Source: Acanthosepion esculentum
Taxonomy: Eukaryota; Mollusca; Cephalopoda; Sepiida; Sepiidae
Length of the DNA: 64,000 nucleotides
Assembly: GCA_964036315.1 (NCBI GenBank)
Contig: OZ038498.1
Location: 6,944,778-7,008,777, forward strand
Direction of reading: 5' to 3'
Numbering within the stretch: the stretch's first letter is position 1; each line of letters opens with the position of its first letter. The position numbers and the translations under genes were made by a program. This document shows positions 53,881 to 64,000 of this stretch, one piece after another. The notes beneath the pieces are model-generated. The model was not told the origin of the DNA, searched no databases, and was given only the letters and a program-made list of their open reading frames with translations.

Positions 53881-53929
53881 TGGGTCTTGAAGTTTGATAC
53901 CCAGGTCAAATCTAACTAATCTTCTCGCA

Positions 53930-54015
53930 CATATGTGTGCGCGCGCACGCACACACAGATATGGTGGTGTATATATACACACACACAGATGTGCGGGCAC
54001 ACACACACACGCGTG
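53930..54015. repeat. (CA)n/(CG)-containing microsatellite
   Basis: Interrupted CA repeats with GCGCGCACGC. Confidence 0.9.
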
Positions 54016-54079
54016 CGCATATATCCAACTCATAGTGTCACACAATACCTCACAGATAAAGACAACGGAGATATGGCGC

Positions 54080-54325
54080 AACGGAAGGATGATGAGAATA
54101 CATTGAACGAATCATGTAAGCTCCGAGGAAATTTTAAGCAAAATGGAAAATCAAGGGCACTTAGCAGAGACAAACAGTCGATACTTCTGTGATACAAAAA
54201 CGAGAAAAGTAGACTTGGAGAATTTGAACCGAAGAGGAACATCGAGTACAAAACCAAAAATGCTTGTGTAAATGGATGACAGATAAAGAAACGTAGGGAT
54301 TGAATAACGTTTCTTCGAGCTACGA
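54080..54325 (+). pseudogene. RTE-like LINE scrap (copy 4)
   Basis: AAAATGGAAAATCAAGGGCAC, CTTGGAGAATTTGAACC and AATGGATGACAGATAAAGAA follow the order of the LINE tails at 5.5 and 18.6-18.8 kb. Strongly diverged. Confidence 0.45.
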
Positions 54326-54559
54326 ATGTATATCATGTCTTCAATTTTACTTTTTTAAGAGATTAAATGAATTCTGGCTCCCTTTTCTCCCTTGCCATAT
54401 TCCTGATGAATTTAGAAATGATTAGGAGTTTGGGTCTTCAACAGACATTTACGAATTTCTGAACCGATATAACACATTTATCAGGATCTAGGAATTCAAT
54501 AGAATCAGAATTTGGAAGACGGATTATTGTGAATGAAAATAAGTAGTTCTGATTCATAG

Positions 54560-55490
54560 TTTGGTTCTTTTTTTTTCAGCGGCATATCAACCTCTATGGC
54601 TTATTTAATGGTGAAATCTAGATATTTTGAACGCAGTTTTATGGCTTCAAATACATATATATTGTGTACATAATTTTATACATTCATGGCAAACGTTTGC
54701 ATTATAGAAATAGTTTGTAGGTTATCCACTGTAGGTGTTATATGTTTTGGTATAAACTTATTTCTTTGGCTTGGTTGTTTTTGTTTAACGGTATATCAAC
54801 ACCTATATGGGTTATTTAATGCCGAATTTGAAAGATGAAAATTCAACTTTATAATTCAAAAGAATGATATTAATTCATTATTATATTTGCATTAATTAGC
54901 AGCTTTTTTAAGTAATTACTTAGCTGCACTTTTTTATTCAATAAACTTACAAAATTAGACGAGGACTGAAAACTTCATTCTTCACACAAGAAATCAGATT
55001 AATCATAGTATTTTTTTGTCTTTTTAACAATGTATATTATGTCTTCAATTTTATTATAGAAATGTATGGTTGGTCATTTTACTATAAAAATGCATTGCTG
55101 GTAATTTCACTATAAAAATGAATTCTTGGTAATTTTATTATAAAAATACATTACTGGTTATTTCACTACAATAATGTATTGTTGGTCATTTTACTATAAA
55201 AATGTATGGTTGGTGCTTTTACTATAAAATGTATTGTCGGTCATTTTACTATTAGAATTTATTGTTGGTCATTTTACTATAAAAATGTATTGTTGGTCAT
55301 TTTACTATAAAATGTATGGTTGGTCATTTTACTATAAAAATGTATTGCTGGTAATTTTACTATAAAAATGTATTGTTGGTCATGTTACTATAAAAATGTC
55401 TTGTTGCTCATTTTACTATAAAATTTACGGTTGGTCATTTAACTATAAAAATGTATTGCTGGTAATTTTACTATTAAAATCTATTTTTTA
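54560..55490 (-). mobile_element. composite repeat, minus copy with large VNTR
   Basis: Two satellite-like tails (CGGCATATCAACCTCTATGG at 54581 and CGGTATATCAACACCTATAT at 54790, both followed by GGTTATTTAATG, as read on plus) precede a 28-bp VNTR from 55060 to 55480. Its units of ATGTATTGTTGGTCATTTTA then CTATAAAA number about 15. On minus the order is VNTR then tail, as in the plus copies. The head is missing. Confidence 0.75.
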
Positions 55491-55519
55491 TACTTTCCTA
55501 TAGTTTTCTTCGCACACAA

Positions 55520-55680
55520 TTCGACGGAGCAAACGAGTAAAAAAGAAATTTTACGGAAAATGGAAACCAAAAAAGATACTTATACTTAGAGAAAAATGTT
55601 GAAATCTCTTGGACACAAAATGAAGAAAGATGGCTTGGAGAATTTAACGCTCAGAGGACATACTTTCAATAATTAATATG
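55520..55680 (+). pseudogene. RTE-like LINE scrap (copy 5)
   Basis: TTTTACGGAAAATGGAAACC, GACACAAAATGAAGAAAGAT and GGCTTGGAGAATTTAACGCT match the order seen at 5480-5580. Confidence 0.5.
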
Positions 55681-56340
55681 AAATCTGCTAGTTGGGGTTG
55701 AACGTTTTGTTTAGTTTTGTGGATGGCATCGTTCACTATTCGATTGCGCCTTTGGACCTTTGTGTCAGCATTTTTATCCCTTGTTATAACTTTCCCGACA
55801 TTAAAGTTAAATTTCTGAACTTTGACATCTCTCCGATTTGTAGCTGTTAATCTTGCTAACGTCCACACATTGTCTTCTTATAATTGATAGTGTTATGGGT
55901 CCTTACTTATAACTACAGAATGAACTCTTCCTAACACTATGTATACTACGCCTCTCAAGAGAGAGAGAGAGAGAGAGAGAGAGACGAATCGAGTCGAGCC
56001 GATAGTAGTTCACTCCAAATCAGACTGACAGTCATACTAACACTTTCCACATCTTGTATTATTATTCCCTGATATATATCTTCGTTATTTCTACTCTTGT
56101 ATTCGTGCTGTTCTTCCTTGGTCCTAACCTGGACCATAACAGATAGTTAGCTCTTTCTTCCTGCTTTCTTTTATTAACCCCAATTCGGAGTTCTTGCATT
56201 TTTCTGTGTCTGCCATCAACAGATAATATCTGCGTATCTTTTGTTGGCAAGATTGTACTCACAATTTTAATTGATAAATCAGGCTGGGGAAATGATGAAG
56301 TTGTTCATAGCTAAATACAATCTCAGGAAATTATATTCAA
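55681..56340. other. no gene recognised
   Basis: Unique sequence with (GA)n at 55962-55984. Minus frames of 60-74 codons lack domains. Confidence 0.4.
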
Positions 56341-57480
56341 ACTCTGCCAAATGCTTTTGATAAACACTCCCGCACGCTTCTCGGCCATCGAGCCGAGATC
56401 AAAGCGGAGCATCTGTTCTCCTCATTTTACAATGAAATGTTGGGATTCCAACCTTGCGGCAACACTTCTCTCATTGTACTCAATATGCATATGTATGTGT
56501 ATTGTCACGCCACATAAAAAAGACCTTGTGCCACATTTTGTCCAAGTGGGCATCCAATCAGGCTTTAGCCGGGATCAAAGTGTAGTATGTGTTTTCTCCT
56601 CATTTTAGATGGGAGAAGACGCCTCGTCACGGGAAATCCAACCCTGTGACAAAACCTTCTCCATTGCACTAAGAGAAGTTGGGGTTGGGGTTTTAAATAA
56701 TAGTTTAGCAAACTATTTGTGGGTAATTCAGTTCTCGCCCGTCGTTTGCAATTGACTGAAATGGATTAAAATGCTTGCTTTCGTCCAGTCCTCCCCTCTA
56801 CCAACTGAGCTGTTGCTAGTGACCTCTTATTCTCTCCAACCCCGTGACAAAACCTTCTCCATTGCACTAAGAGCTGTTGCTAATGACCTCTTATTCTCTC
56901 GGTCTCGTTAGCACGCACGTACGCCGTCACGCCAACAATGCGCCCACCCGTCTTGCTTTCAGACTCGCTATTTATGCCCGCGTCGGAGGCAACTATAATT
57001 TGCCTACGAGACTTACTTCTCGTTCGCCCGAGACTTCCGGTTTTATAAATTCAAGCTGGTTTGAATTCTTAGTCTTTTTTTATTCCCCCCCCCCCCCGAA
57101 CGTCCGCCAGGACCTGACACGCCAAGCAAATTCGCTTTGCGAGAGGTAAGTCCTCTCGTTTCTCACACTATTATTTTTAGAGTAAGTGTATCTCAGCTCC
57201 GACTTACCGAGGTTGACATGCGGGGTCAGATGTGAGCCATAATAGGGAAGTCGATTTTGATTGGCTGAGCTATCTTTGCAAAACTAGATAGAAGAAAGTT
57301 TTCGGAGAGCTGGTTCTTACCCGTCAAGCGATGTAGACCTGTTCTTTTTCGTGTCAGAAACGGCTCCCCAGTGAGGCGGGCAAGATATCGACAAGAGTAA
57401 TAAAAATAATTAAGTTAAAATCCTCTGTGTTTGAAGTCTTTCATTGCTGAACTACATCAGTTAGCGATCGCCGGCCAAGA
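56341..57480. other. GC-rich block: LTR-like or promoter-like, unassigned
   Basis: Imperfect internal repeats occur (CGGGATCAAAGTGTAGTATG near CGAGATCAAAGCGGAGCATC; CCCTGTGACAAAACCTTCTC at about 56651 and 56839). A TATA-like CTATTTATG at 56968 is followed by GC-rich sequence, a C-run at 57085 and a splice-donor consensus GAGAGGTAAGT at 57144-57154. An AATAAAAATAAT follows at 57400. This fits either a solo LTR or a first exon with promoter. I found neither a matching second LTR nor a coding frame. Confidence 0.25.
56775..56812 (-). other. tRNA-Tyr-like 5' half
   Basis: The minus strand reads AGCTCAGTTGGTAGAGGGGA GGACTGGACG. This is close to the D-arm and anticodon-arm 5' side of eukaryotic tRNA-Tyr (AGCTCAGTTGGTAGAGCGGAGGACTG is the pattern I recall). 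No T-arm follows at a normal distance, so this is a tRNA fragment or a tRNA-derived SINE head, not a functional gene. Confidence 0.5.
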
Positions 57481-58063
57481 GAAGACGAAATGAGACCACG
57501 CCCACAGGGGCTATACAATGGGTGTAATATCGACGCCTACTTGACAGTGGTTGAGGGAACTGGACAAATTTTGTCACATCTTTTTTGGTCATTTTATCCC
57601 ATATTTTTATCACATATGATAACATTTAGTTAACTGAAATTTTCCCCGTACGTAGGCTGCATTCGTGATGGCGTAATTGCTTCATTAATATGACTCGGTC
57701 ATCAATGTCAAATCGTCATGACTCGCGTAATCTATTAGGGTTGTGTGTGAACATCACATGTATTGAAGGCATAGCAGCGGCGGCGTGTCTCGGGCAGGAT
57801 AACCTAAGGTTTGTTTTGAATTCAGTTTTCTTTTTCCGAAACTGGCTGCAAGCTCAAGGCAAGAGAGCCTAGTCAACACTACTATTTAAATCATATCTGG
57901 GAGGAGGTATGTAAAAGAAACGTATTCATGTGTACTAGTTGTTCGAAAGAGAATCTAACAGATCCGGAATTCGTACGTTCGTGCACACGTATATACATGA
58001 ATACTACACCAAGTGACCTTGCACGTAGGTGTGTATTCGCACAATAAACAGCTGATTCCTTAA
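57481..58063. other. no gene recognised
   Basis: Unique sequence. A 60-codon plus frame at 57690-57872 has no recognisable features. Confidence 0.4.
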
Positions 58064-58495
58064 TTTGCATATTAGACAATATTAGACAATTTATGTGCAT
58101 ATTAGATAGTATTAGACAATGTGCATATTAAACAATTAATGTCCATATTAGACAATATTAGACAATGTGCATGTCAGACAATATTAGACAATTAATGTGC
58201 ATATTAGACAATATTAGACATTTAATGTGCATATTAGACAATAATAGACAATGTGCATATTAAACAATTAATGTGCATATTAGACAATATTAGACAATGT
58301 GCATATTAAACATGTGCATATTAATGTGCATATTAGACAATAGTAGACAATTAATGTGCATATTAGACAATATTAAACAATGTGTATATTAAACAATTAA
58401 TGTGCATATTAGACAATAGTAGACAATTAATGTGCATATTAGACAATGTGCATATTAAACAATTAATGTGCATATTAGACAATATTAGTCAACGT
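58064..58495. repeat. TTAGACAATATTAGACAATG minisatellite
   Basis: Units combining CATATTAGACAATATTAGAC, AATGTGCATATTAAACA and ATTAATGTG are arranged with variable order over about 430 bases. Confidence 0.95.
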
Positions 58496-59264
58496 AAATT
58501 CAGTTCCGATTTATTTTACCTTGATTTTTTTACAATTCCAATATTTTCCTATTTTTTCAAATTTAAAAAAATTCTTTTTATTCAATAGTAGATCTTTGTG
58601 TAGTAAGGTAACTTGTGGTAGCAGAGTCAGCGTGACGTTCTTAGATGAGTTTTTATTAATATGGAGATAGAAGTAGAGGGTGTGTATGCGCATTTAGAAA
58701 TGTAGTTATTTTCCGAAGAATTGATTTCTTGCACTTAAAATCGCAAATATTATGTCTGCTTTTGTTTAATTGACACTATTCTTTTAATTCCATGACTCTT
58801 TGTTCATCATTTATTGCGATCAGAGGAGAAGGCCGTGTCTCTAAGACATTTTGTTGTTCCCTTTTGCCATGGTTCTCTTTTGGCGCCTGCATTCTCATCT
58901 GCTTTTTTCTTTAGCAGCTTTTAATTTCTGTTTTCATCAGATCTCTTTCATGCCCCTTCATTTGAAAGGCAAATTCTATCAATGCTGTTAATCTTTACAT
59001 CCTAATAATACTCGGCTTATCCTTGATTTCTTATTTTCCATTATTAAGTTTTGTTTCTTTTGATTTTTGTCTTCCATATTTTTTTTTTTTTTCCTTTTAC
59101 CTTCTTTTTCTTTCTGTTCTTTATCTTCTTTTTCTTCCCCCTCTTCTTCTAATATTTCTTTTTTCTTTTCTGAATTGTTTTTAGCTGAAGCTTTGTCATT
59201 ATTACGTTTTCGACCAACTTTCATTTGTTTTTTGCTGCCCTTTTTATCGCAACATCTAGATTGA
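58496..59264. other. no gene recognised; pyrimidine-rich tract
   Basis: 59050-59165 is a T/C-rich tract whose minus strand gives a Lys/Glu-rich frame; this is low complexity, not a gene. Confidence 0.5.
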
Positions 59265-59805
59265 CGTCCTGGGTATGACGATAAACTACATCCGCGTCCT
59301 GGGTAAGACGATAAAATACGTCCAGCAGCAAGGCCTCTGATCAGAAGGTTTTGAGGAGCGTGGAACCACCTCTTAATTGCTGGTGTTTCTAGGTCCACCC
59401 TGACCCAGAGTGGTAGCACCTGTGGAGGTCTCAGCTATGGGCAAATAGTTAACCCTGATACTAGGGTAAAATGGGTTTTAATACCAGGAATACTTTGTAA
59501 ATAAAATAATTATTATCAGCAATTTTTGAAGAAAAAAACTATTACCAGCAATACATTTTTTGAAAAAAAATATTACCAACAATAAGTTTTTGAAAAAATA
59601 TTACCAGCAATAAATTTTTGAGGAAAAAAATATTACCAGCAATACTTTTTAAAAAAAATAATTATTACCAGCAATACATTTTTGAAGGAAAAAATTATTA
59701 CCAGAAATAGATTTTTGACAAAACAAAAGATTACCAGCAATAAAAATTTTGTCGGAATTAAATAAGCCATTGAAGTTGATATGCTGTAAAACACAACAAA
59801 CCAGA
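59265..59805 (+). mobile_element. composite GGTATGACGATAAAC repeat, copy with VNTR
   Basis: The head starts twice (CCTGGGTATGACGATAAACT at 59268 and CCTGGGTAAGACGATAAAAT at 59298), then GGAGCGTGGAACCACCTCTT and GGTAGCACCTGTGG, then about eight 27-33-base VNTR units (ACCAGCAATACATTTTTGAA, 59510-59745), then the satellite-like tail (AATTAAATAAGCCATTGAAG, TGATATGCTGTAAAACACAA). This is the most complete copy and defines the element order. Confidence 0.8.
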
Positions 59806-60394
59806 TCGACTTTTACACTACACGACAGTTAGTGTGTAGATTAAAAATGACTAAATTTGAAGAAAGTTTGTGGTTTGGTTACCTTAGCCCAATAAATCAC
59901 TGACTGCGCCCTAAAGGATCGACCATTCTTTTTTCCATTGTTGTTTTTAGATCGCTTTCTTCCAGTCATTTTGATGGGCAATAGCGAAATTCTGAAATTT
60001 AGAATGATCTTATTCCATTTCAAAAATAAAGCCTGTGGAAATATATATATATAGGACCAAAAAAATAAAATGATTTTGACAAAACACCTTAATGATTTCA
60101 CAATAATTATGTAACAATAATTTAATGATATTCCACAGACAAATCTATGGTTTATGTTCCCTCATCTCATTGCATAGTTACGAAATATAAACTTAAATTG
60201 AGCTTGAAATATTGTTTTATCGGCACTAATCTTTTGTAAAATACTTGAATATGATATAATGAATAATTTGCAATGAACAAAGTTTTTCGAGTTTTTGTTG
60301 AATACGGCCCTCCTCCCACGAACGTGCCATATACTAAGTTGAGTAAATAGAAAGTTAGACGTGTTATGAGTTATTTACACGTTTCAGTTGAGCC
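59806..60394. other. no gene recognised
   Basis: Unique AT-rich sequence. Confidence 0.4.
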
Positions 60395-60470
60395 TCACAC
60401 AAGGCCAGAGTAAAGATCGAACTCATTTCCCCTTAGGAGTTGGTTAGCGATATCAGACTGAGAAGCATCA
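60395..60470 (-). mobile_element. tRNA-like SINE scrap
   Basis: The minus strand reads CAGTCTGATATCGCTAACCA and ATGAGTTCGATCTTTACTC, an A-box/B-box-like pair with tRNA-like spacing. Confidence 0.4.
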
Positions 60471-60479
60471 CTTCCTCTT

Positions 60480-61990
60480 TGAATGATTTTTTTTCTTTTT
60501 AATTTCAAATACATTTAATTCTTCTTTTCGCCAATGTTTTCTTCTTCTTTTTTTACTTTCCCCCATTTTAATTATTTTTTCGATTTCTCTTTTTCTCGTT
60601 TTAAAATGAATTTACAGTGAGCTCGCGCCGTAGAGCCCAACGGGCATTTGTTGCTGCTGAACACCTTGACAGATTTTCAGTCCAACGATGGAACTGGATT
60701 AATATTAAGGGTACTTAAGAGAAAGGTTATAAGGACTTACATCTAGAAAACTTGATCTGCAGTGAAGAACCAAAATTCCCTAAAAGTGTTTACATTATAC
60801 ATTTAACTCATTTCGAATTCTTTTCTGGGGACTTTCAGTATCCACAAAGGTATAGGACTAGAGGTCTAGATCATGTTTTTCTGATGAATGCAAGTTGTCA
60901 AAACAGGGTATGGATCAATTTAAGGCAGTGGTTACCAAACGGTGTATCGCACCTCATAAGTGCGGCGGAACTGGATAGCATGTGATTCAGAATGATTCGA
61001 AGACGATCAATGATTTAGAAACAGTTTGAAAAAAAAAATATACCAAATGATTCCACAATTTAAAATATTATTATGGATTACTTGTAATTGCATGCATGAG
61101 TCCCAGTATTAATAGTTATAAATAATTATTAACCGATTTTATTATTGTGATATATTTACATTATATCAAGTATTAAGAATATAGTAACGAGGGTCCGCAA
61201 ATTGGAGGAGAGAGTTATCAATGATAATGTTCTGACTTCGAATCTGCGGTTATCTCCCTTAACCCTCTTTTTGTTTTCTTTATTTTTAAATGTACTTTTT
61301 ATCGTATAAAATTTAGTGAGGCGTTTTTCCTTTTTAATTTCAAATACATTTAATTCTTCTTTTTGCTAATGTTTACTTCTTTCTTATACTTTACCCCATT
61401 TTAATTATTTATAGCATGTGAGTCAGAATGATTGAAAGGCGATCAATGATTTAGAAAGAGTTTGAAAGAAAATGCCAAAAATAAATATGATTTCAAAATT
61501 TATAAAATTATTATGCATTACCTGCATGAATCACATTATAAATAGTTATAAATAATTATTGGCCAATTTTAATATTTTGATATTTTGGAATTATATCAAA
61601 TATTAAGAATTAAATTCTTAGCGTCCGGAAATTGGAGGAGAGAGTTATCAATGATAATGTTCTGAATTCGAATCTGCGGTTATCTCCTTTTAACCTTCTC
61701 CATTATTTTATATTTAAATGAACGTTTTATCAAGTATTAAGGATTAAGTTGCTAGCGTCCGCAAATTTGAGGAGAGAGTTATCAATGATAATGTTCTGAA
61801 TTCGAATCAGCGGTTATCTCCTTTTAACCTTCCTCATCTTTTTAGTTTTAAATGAACGTTTTATCAAGTATTAAGGATTAAGTTCCTAGTGTCTGCAAAT
61901 TTGAGGAGAGAGTTATCAATTATAATGTTCTGAATTCGAATCAGCGGTTGTCTCCTTTTAACCTTCTACATTTTTTTATTTTCAAATGTA
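60480..61990. repeat. nested segmental tandem duplications (about 430 and 134 bp)
   Basis: A block beginning AATTTCAAATACATTTAATT occurs at 60500 and 61338. A block beginning GCATGTGA then TCAGAATGATT occurs at 60978 and 61414. The TATCAA(G/A)TATTAAG(G/A)ATT marker occurs at 61164, 61594, 61728 and 61862, giving one step of 430 and two of 134 bases. Each 134-base unit carries GGAGAGAGTTATCAATGATA and TTCGAATCTGCGGTTATCTC, possibly a tRNA-like B box. Confidence 0.85.
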
Positions 61991-63400
61991 CGTTTTATCA
62001 CAAACTTTAGTGAGCCTCGTGCAAATTTTCATACCGAAATTGTGGCCCAGAGTTTGGGAACTCCTGGATTGGAGAATCGGTGTTCGATACCCGGCCATTT
62101 TGAGCTGGTAGTTAGAATTATACATACTGCCCCAAACCTTACATAATAGAATTAAGTGAGAAAATACTGCGAAGGCAAAAATTGGTGAACTGAGTAAATA
62201 TGATAAAAACGAAAAGAACACAAGAAATATTAAGTGTATATACGGTTGTATGCAAAAGATGATTGAGTATTGTAATAGAAACGAAAAGTGGACCCATTTT
62301 AAAGCTTCGAACTTGGAACGAGGTAATTAAATTGTTACTTCAGGGTAATTTATACCTTTGCCGATTGTTTGCATCGGCGCAAAACGAATTGGTTTTCACT
62401 CTCTGCCCAGAGTAATGGTGCCATCATCCATCAGATTCCAGCAAATATTTATTTTATTAATCAATTTAGACATTAAGTAGTTAATTAACTCCGAAACTGT
62501 GTAATTCTAATTGAACTTTTCCCTTACTTCTTCATCTGTTATCTGCTTTAGTTTGCGTCTTCTCCTCGTTCAACTTTCAGGATTTCTCTCCTCTCTTTTT
62601 CTCCCCTTCCATCCAAATCAGGTTTTCGATTATTATCCTTATCCTTATTATTATTCTTATTCTTCTTATTATTTTTTCGTAAATATTTTTACAGCCACTC
62701 CGCAAATGATGTAGTATCGAACAAAGTGTTTTTTTGCTTCGATCGGTTTCTGTGAGTTATGGCGCCTTCCTGCAGAGCTCTTTCGACTACAAAGTTTTTC
62801 GCTCTTCCTGATTACTGGGTTCCATGTGACGCGTTTATTGCCGAATCTCTTTAATGGTACTATTTGTATTGATTCGTTCAAATCGCCTACTTTTTTATGA
62901 GGTTCCCTATTTGTTATTATATTTTCGTCCCGATGCGGGAATCGGCTCTCTTTTTTTTCTCCTTTTAACCCATACCTATTTTTATATTTTCTCAACCGAC
63001 AACATTGAATTATGAAATATCACCTCCAATGCATCCTCCTCTAAAGAAGAACTGCCGTAGAATCAATATATCAGACAACAACGACCTTTTCCGGAGTCTA
63101 CGGAAAATGAAATTATATCTTCCGGAAATAAATGCCGTCAGGGAAGCCTTTTGTCCAGACTTCCAATCCTAAAAATCAATTTCTTCTTTCTAAACTTTTA
63201 AGATATTTTATGGGTTCATCCTGATTGTTTAAATTAATTTAAAAATTGTATTGGTTTCCAATTTCTGATGAATAAAATTTGATCGGCCGAAGGTGCTATG
63301 AATTTTAATATGGTATCGTATACGTATAGATGTGGAAAGAAAGAACGTTATTACTGTACACCCTTGTTCAAATTAATTGAAGCAAAACGAATAATTCTGT
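61991..63400. other. no gene recognised; tRNA-like scrap at 62.08 kb
   Basis: 62060-62100 has TTGGAGAATCGGTGTTCGAT ACCCGGCC, a B-box-like sequence. Otherwise unique AT-rich DNA; frames of 67-108 codons lack recognisable domains. Confidence 0.4.
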
Positions 63401-63419
63401 TATTATTTACTTTTCCAAT

Positions 63420-63870
63420 GAAACATGTCCCAGTGCACATGTTAATACTTCATATGTCAGTTCTACAAAGTCGTTCCTTGCAGATTGACCACAGATTCTT
63501 GATTGGATTAAAATCAGGAAAGTTTCCAAGCCAGTCTATAGTACTTTGATTTGCTTACTGGTAAGACTTGCCAGTGTGTTCGTGCAATGTTACAATTTTC
63601 GCACGCGTCCTTGGAGTAACGTTTATCGCATACATTGGCCGTAGGACAACTAATCAACAGTTGAGACAGTAGTGTCTGGGCGTGATGAAAATCTGATGCA
63701 ATCACGGATGACGCAATATTTTTCAAGGACAAACAAATTTCACATATACCCCCAAAATAGATTCCTATTACTGCACACTACTGCAAATGACCTAATCCAA
63801 GTAAAAAATAGAAATCAATTACCCCCTGTCATTCCGGTGAGTCTAAAACTGACCGTATGGTGAAAGAGAG
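63420..63870 (-). pseudogene. Tc1-family transposase C-terminal remnant
   Basis: The minus strand near 63545-63450 reads IDWLGNFPDFNPIKNLWSIC then KERLCRTDI. Tc1 transposases have D-W-P-x-x-S-P-D-L-N-P-I-E-N-L-W here, so the catalytic glutamate is K in this copy. Upstream readings (RTRAKIVTLHEHTGKSYQ) correspond to the preceding helix. No inverted terminus was found. Inactive. Confidence 0.7.
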
Positions 63871-64000
63871 GAAACAAAAGCGGCTGTTTCAATTAATTTG
63901 CACATGGGTGTAAACGATATTCTTATAAAAGGTTCAAATGTAACGAGACACAGTAAATAATTAAACAGAAAAAGAAAAAACTTCACTTTCACCTAAAACA

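Noticed and set aside
58988..59419. 143-codon minus frame rich in Lys and Glu
   Set aside because: Most of it is the antisense of a T/C-rich tract, and its N-terminal part runs through the composite repeat head, which is not coding in other copies.

Overview
This is repeat-dominated metazoan DNA. It is AT-rich, has hundreds of bases of (TA)n, (CA)n, (TTA)n, (CAT)n and (TATC)n microsatellites, has almost no long open frames outside low-complexity sequence, and carries many decayed retroelements. The mix of Penelope-like elements (PLEs), tRNA-like SINE heads, Jockey-type and restriction-like-endonuclease (RLE) non-LTR elements, and Tc1/mariner copies with long (TA)n runs fits a mollusc, most likely a cephalopod such as an octopus. 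That assignment is inference from repeat style; no host marker gene settles it. Only one host-gene candidate was found, a short terminal exon at 22256-22372 on the minus strand. No bacterial features (operons, ribosome binding sites, CRISPR) are present.

Layout: 1-1.9 kb is a 111-bp satellite. From 2 to 15 kb there are RLE LINE tails, RTE-like LINE fragments, a composite VNTR-bearing repeat and two Jockey-type LINE 3' ends. From 15.4 to 18 kb lies a perfect 259-bp palindrome carrying two hammerhead ribozymes, followed by PLE-1 pieces including a 107-bp tandem array. From 18 to 26.8 kb are LINE relics, a second hammerhead and inverted repeats in microsatellites. From 26.8 to 29.2 kb is a 61-bp minisatellite. 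From 29.6 to 32 kb is a near full-length but broken Jockey-type LINE. From 32 to 34 kb are PLE-2 fragments with a GIY-YIG domain, hammerhead-like motifs and another fold-back. From 36 to 41 kb are a Tc1 element nested in a LINE tail and a mariner-like element. From 42 to 46.5 kb are several PLE-1 copies. From 47 to 49.3 kb are three RLE LINE tails. The rest is mostly unique AT-rich DNA, minisatellites and composite repeats, ending in a Tc1 remnant.

The most interesting system is the set of hammerhead-ribozyme retroelements. One family (15.4 and 24.9 kb) has every position of a type I hammerhead: CTGATGA, stem II, GAAAC, a short stem III, a GTC cleavage site and a matching stem I. At least three other families (PLE-1, PLE-2 and the CGACGCGTTTCG family) carry decayed versions of the same layout. 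In PLE-1 and PLE-2 that motif lies just downstream of a GIY-YIG endonuclease reading frame. Many of these units occur as head-to-head inverted pieces and next to (TA)n. Hammerheads in PLEs and retrozymes are known; the fold-back arrangement, the tRNA-like module inside PLE-1 and the tandem expansion of its tail are what deserve a closer look.
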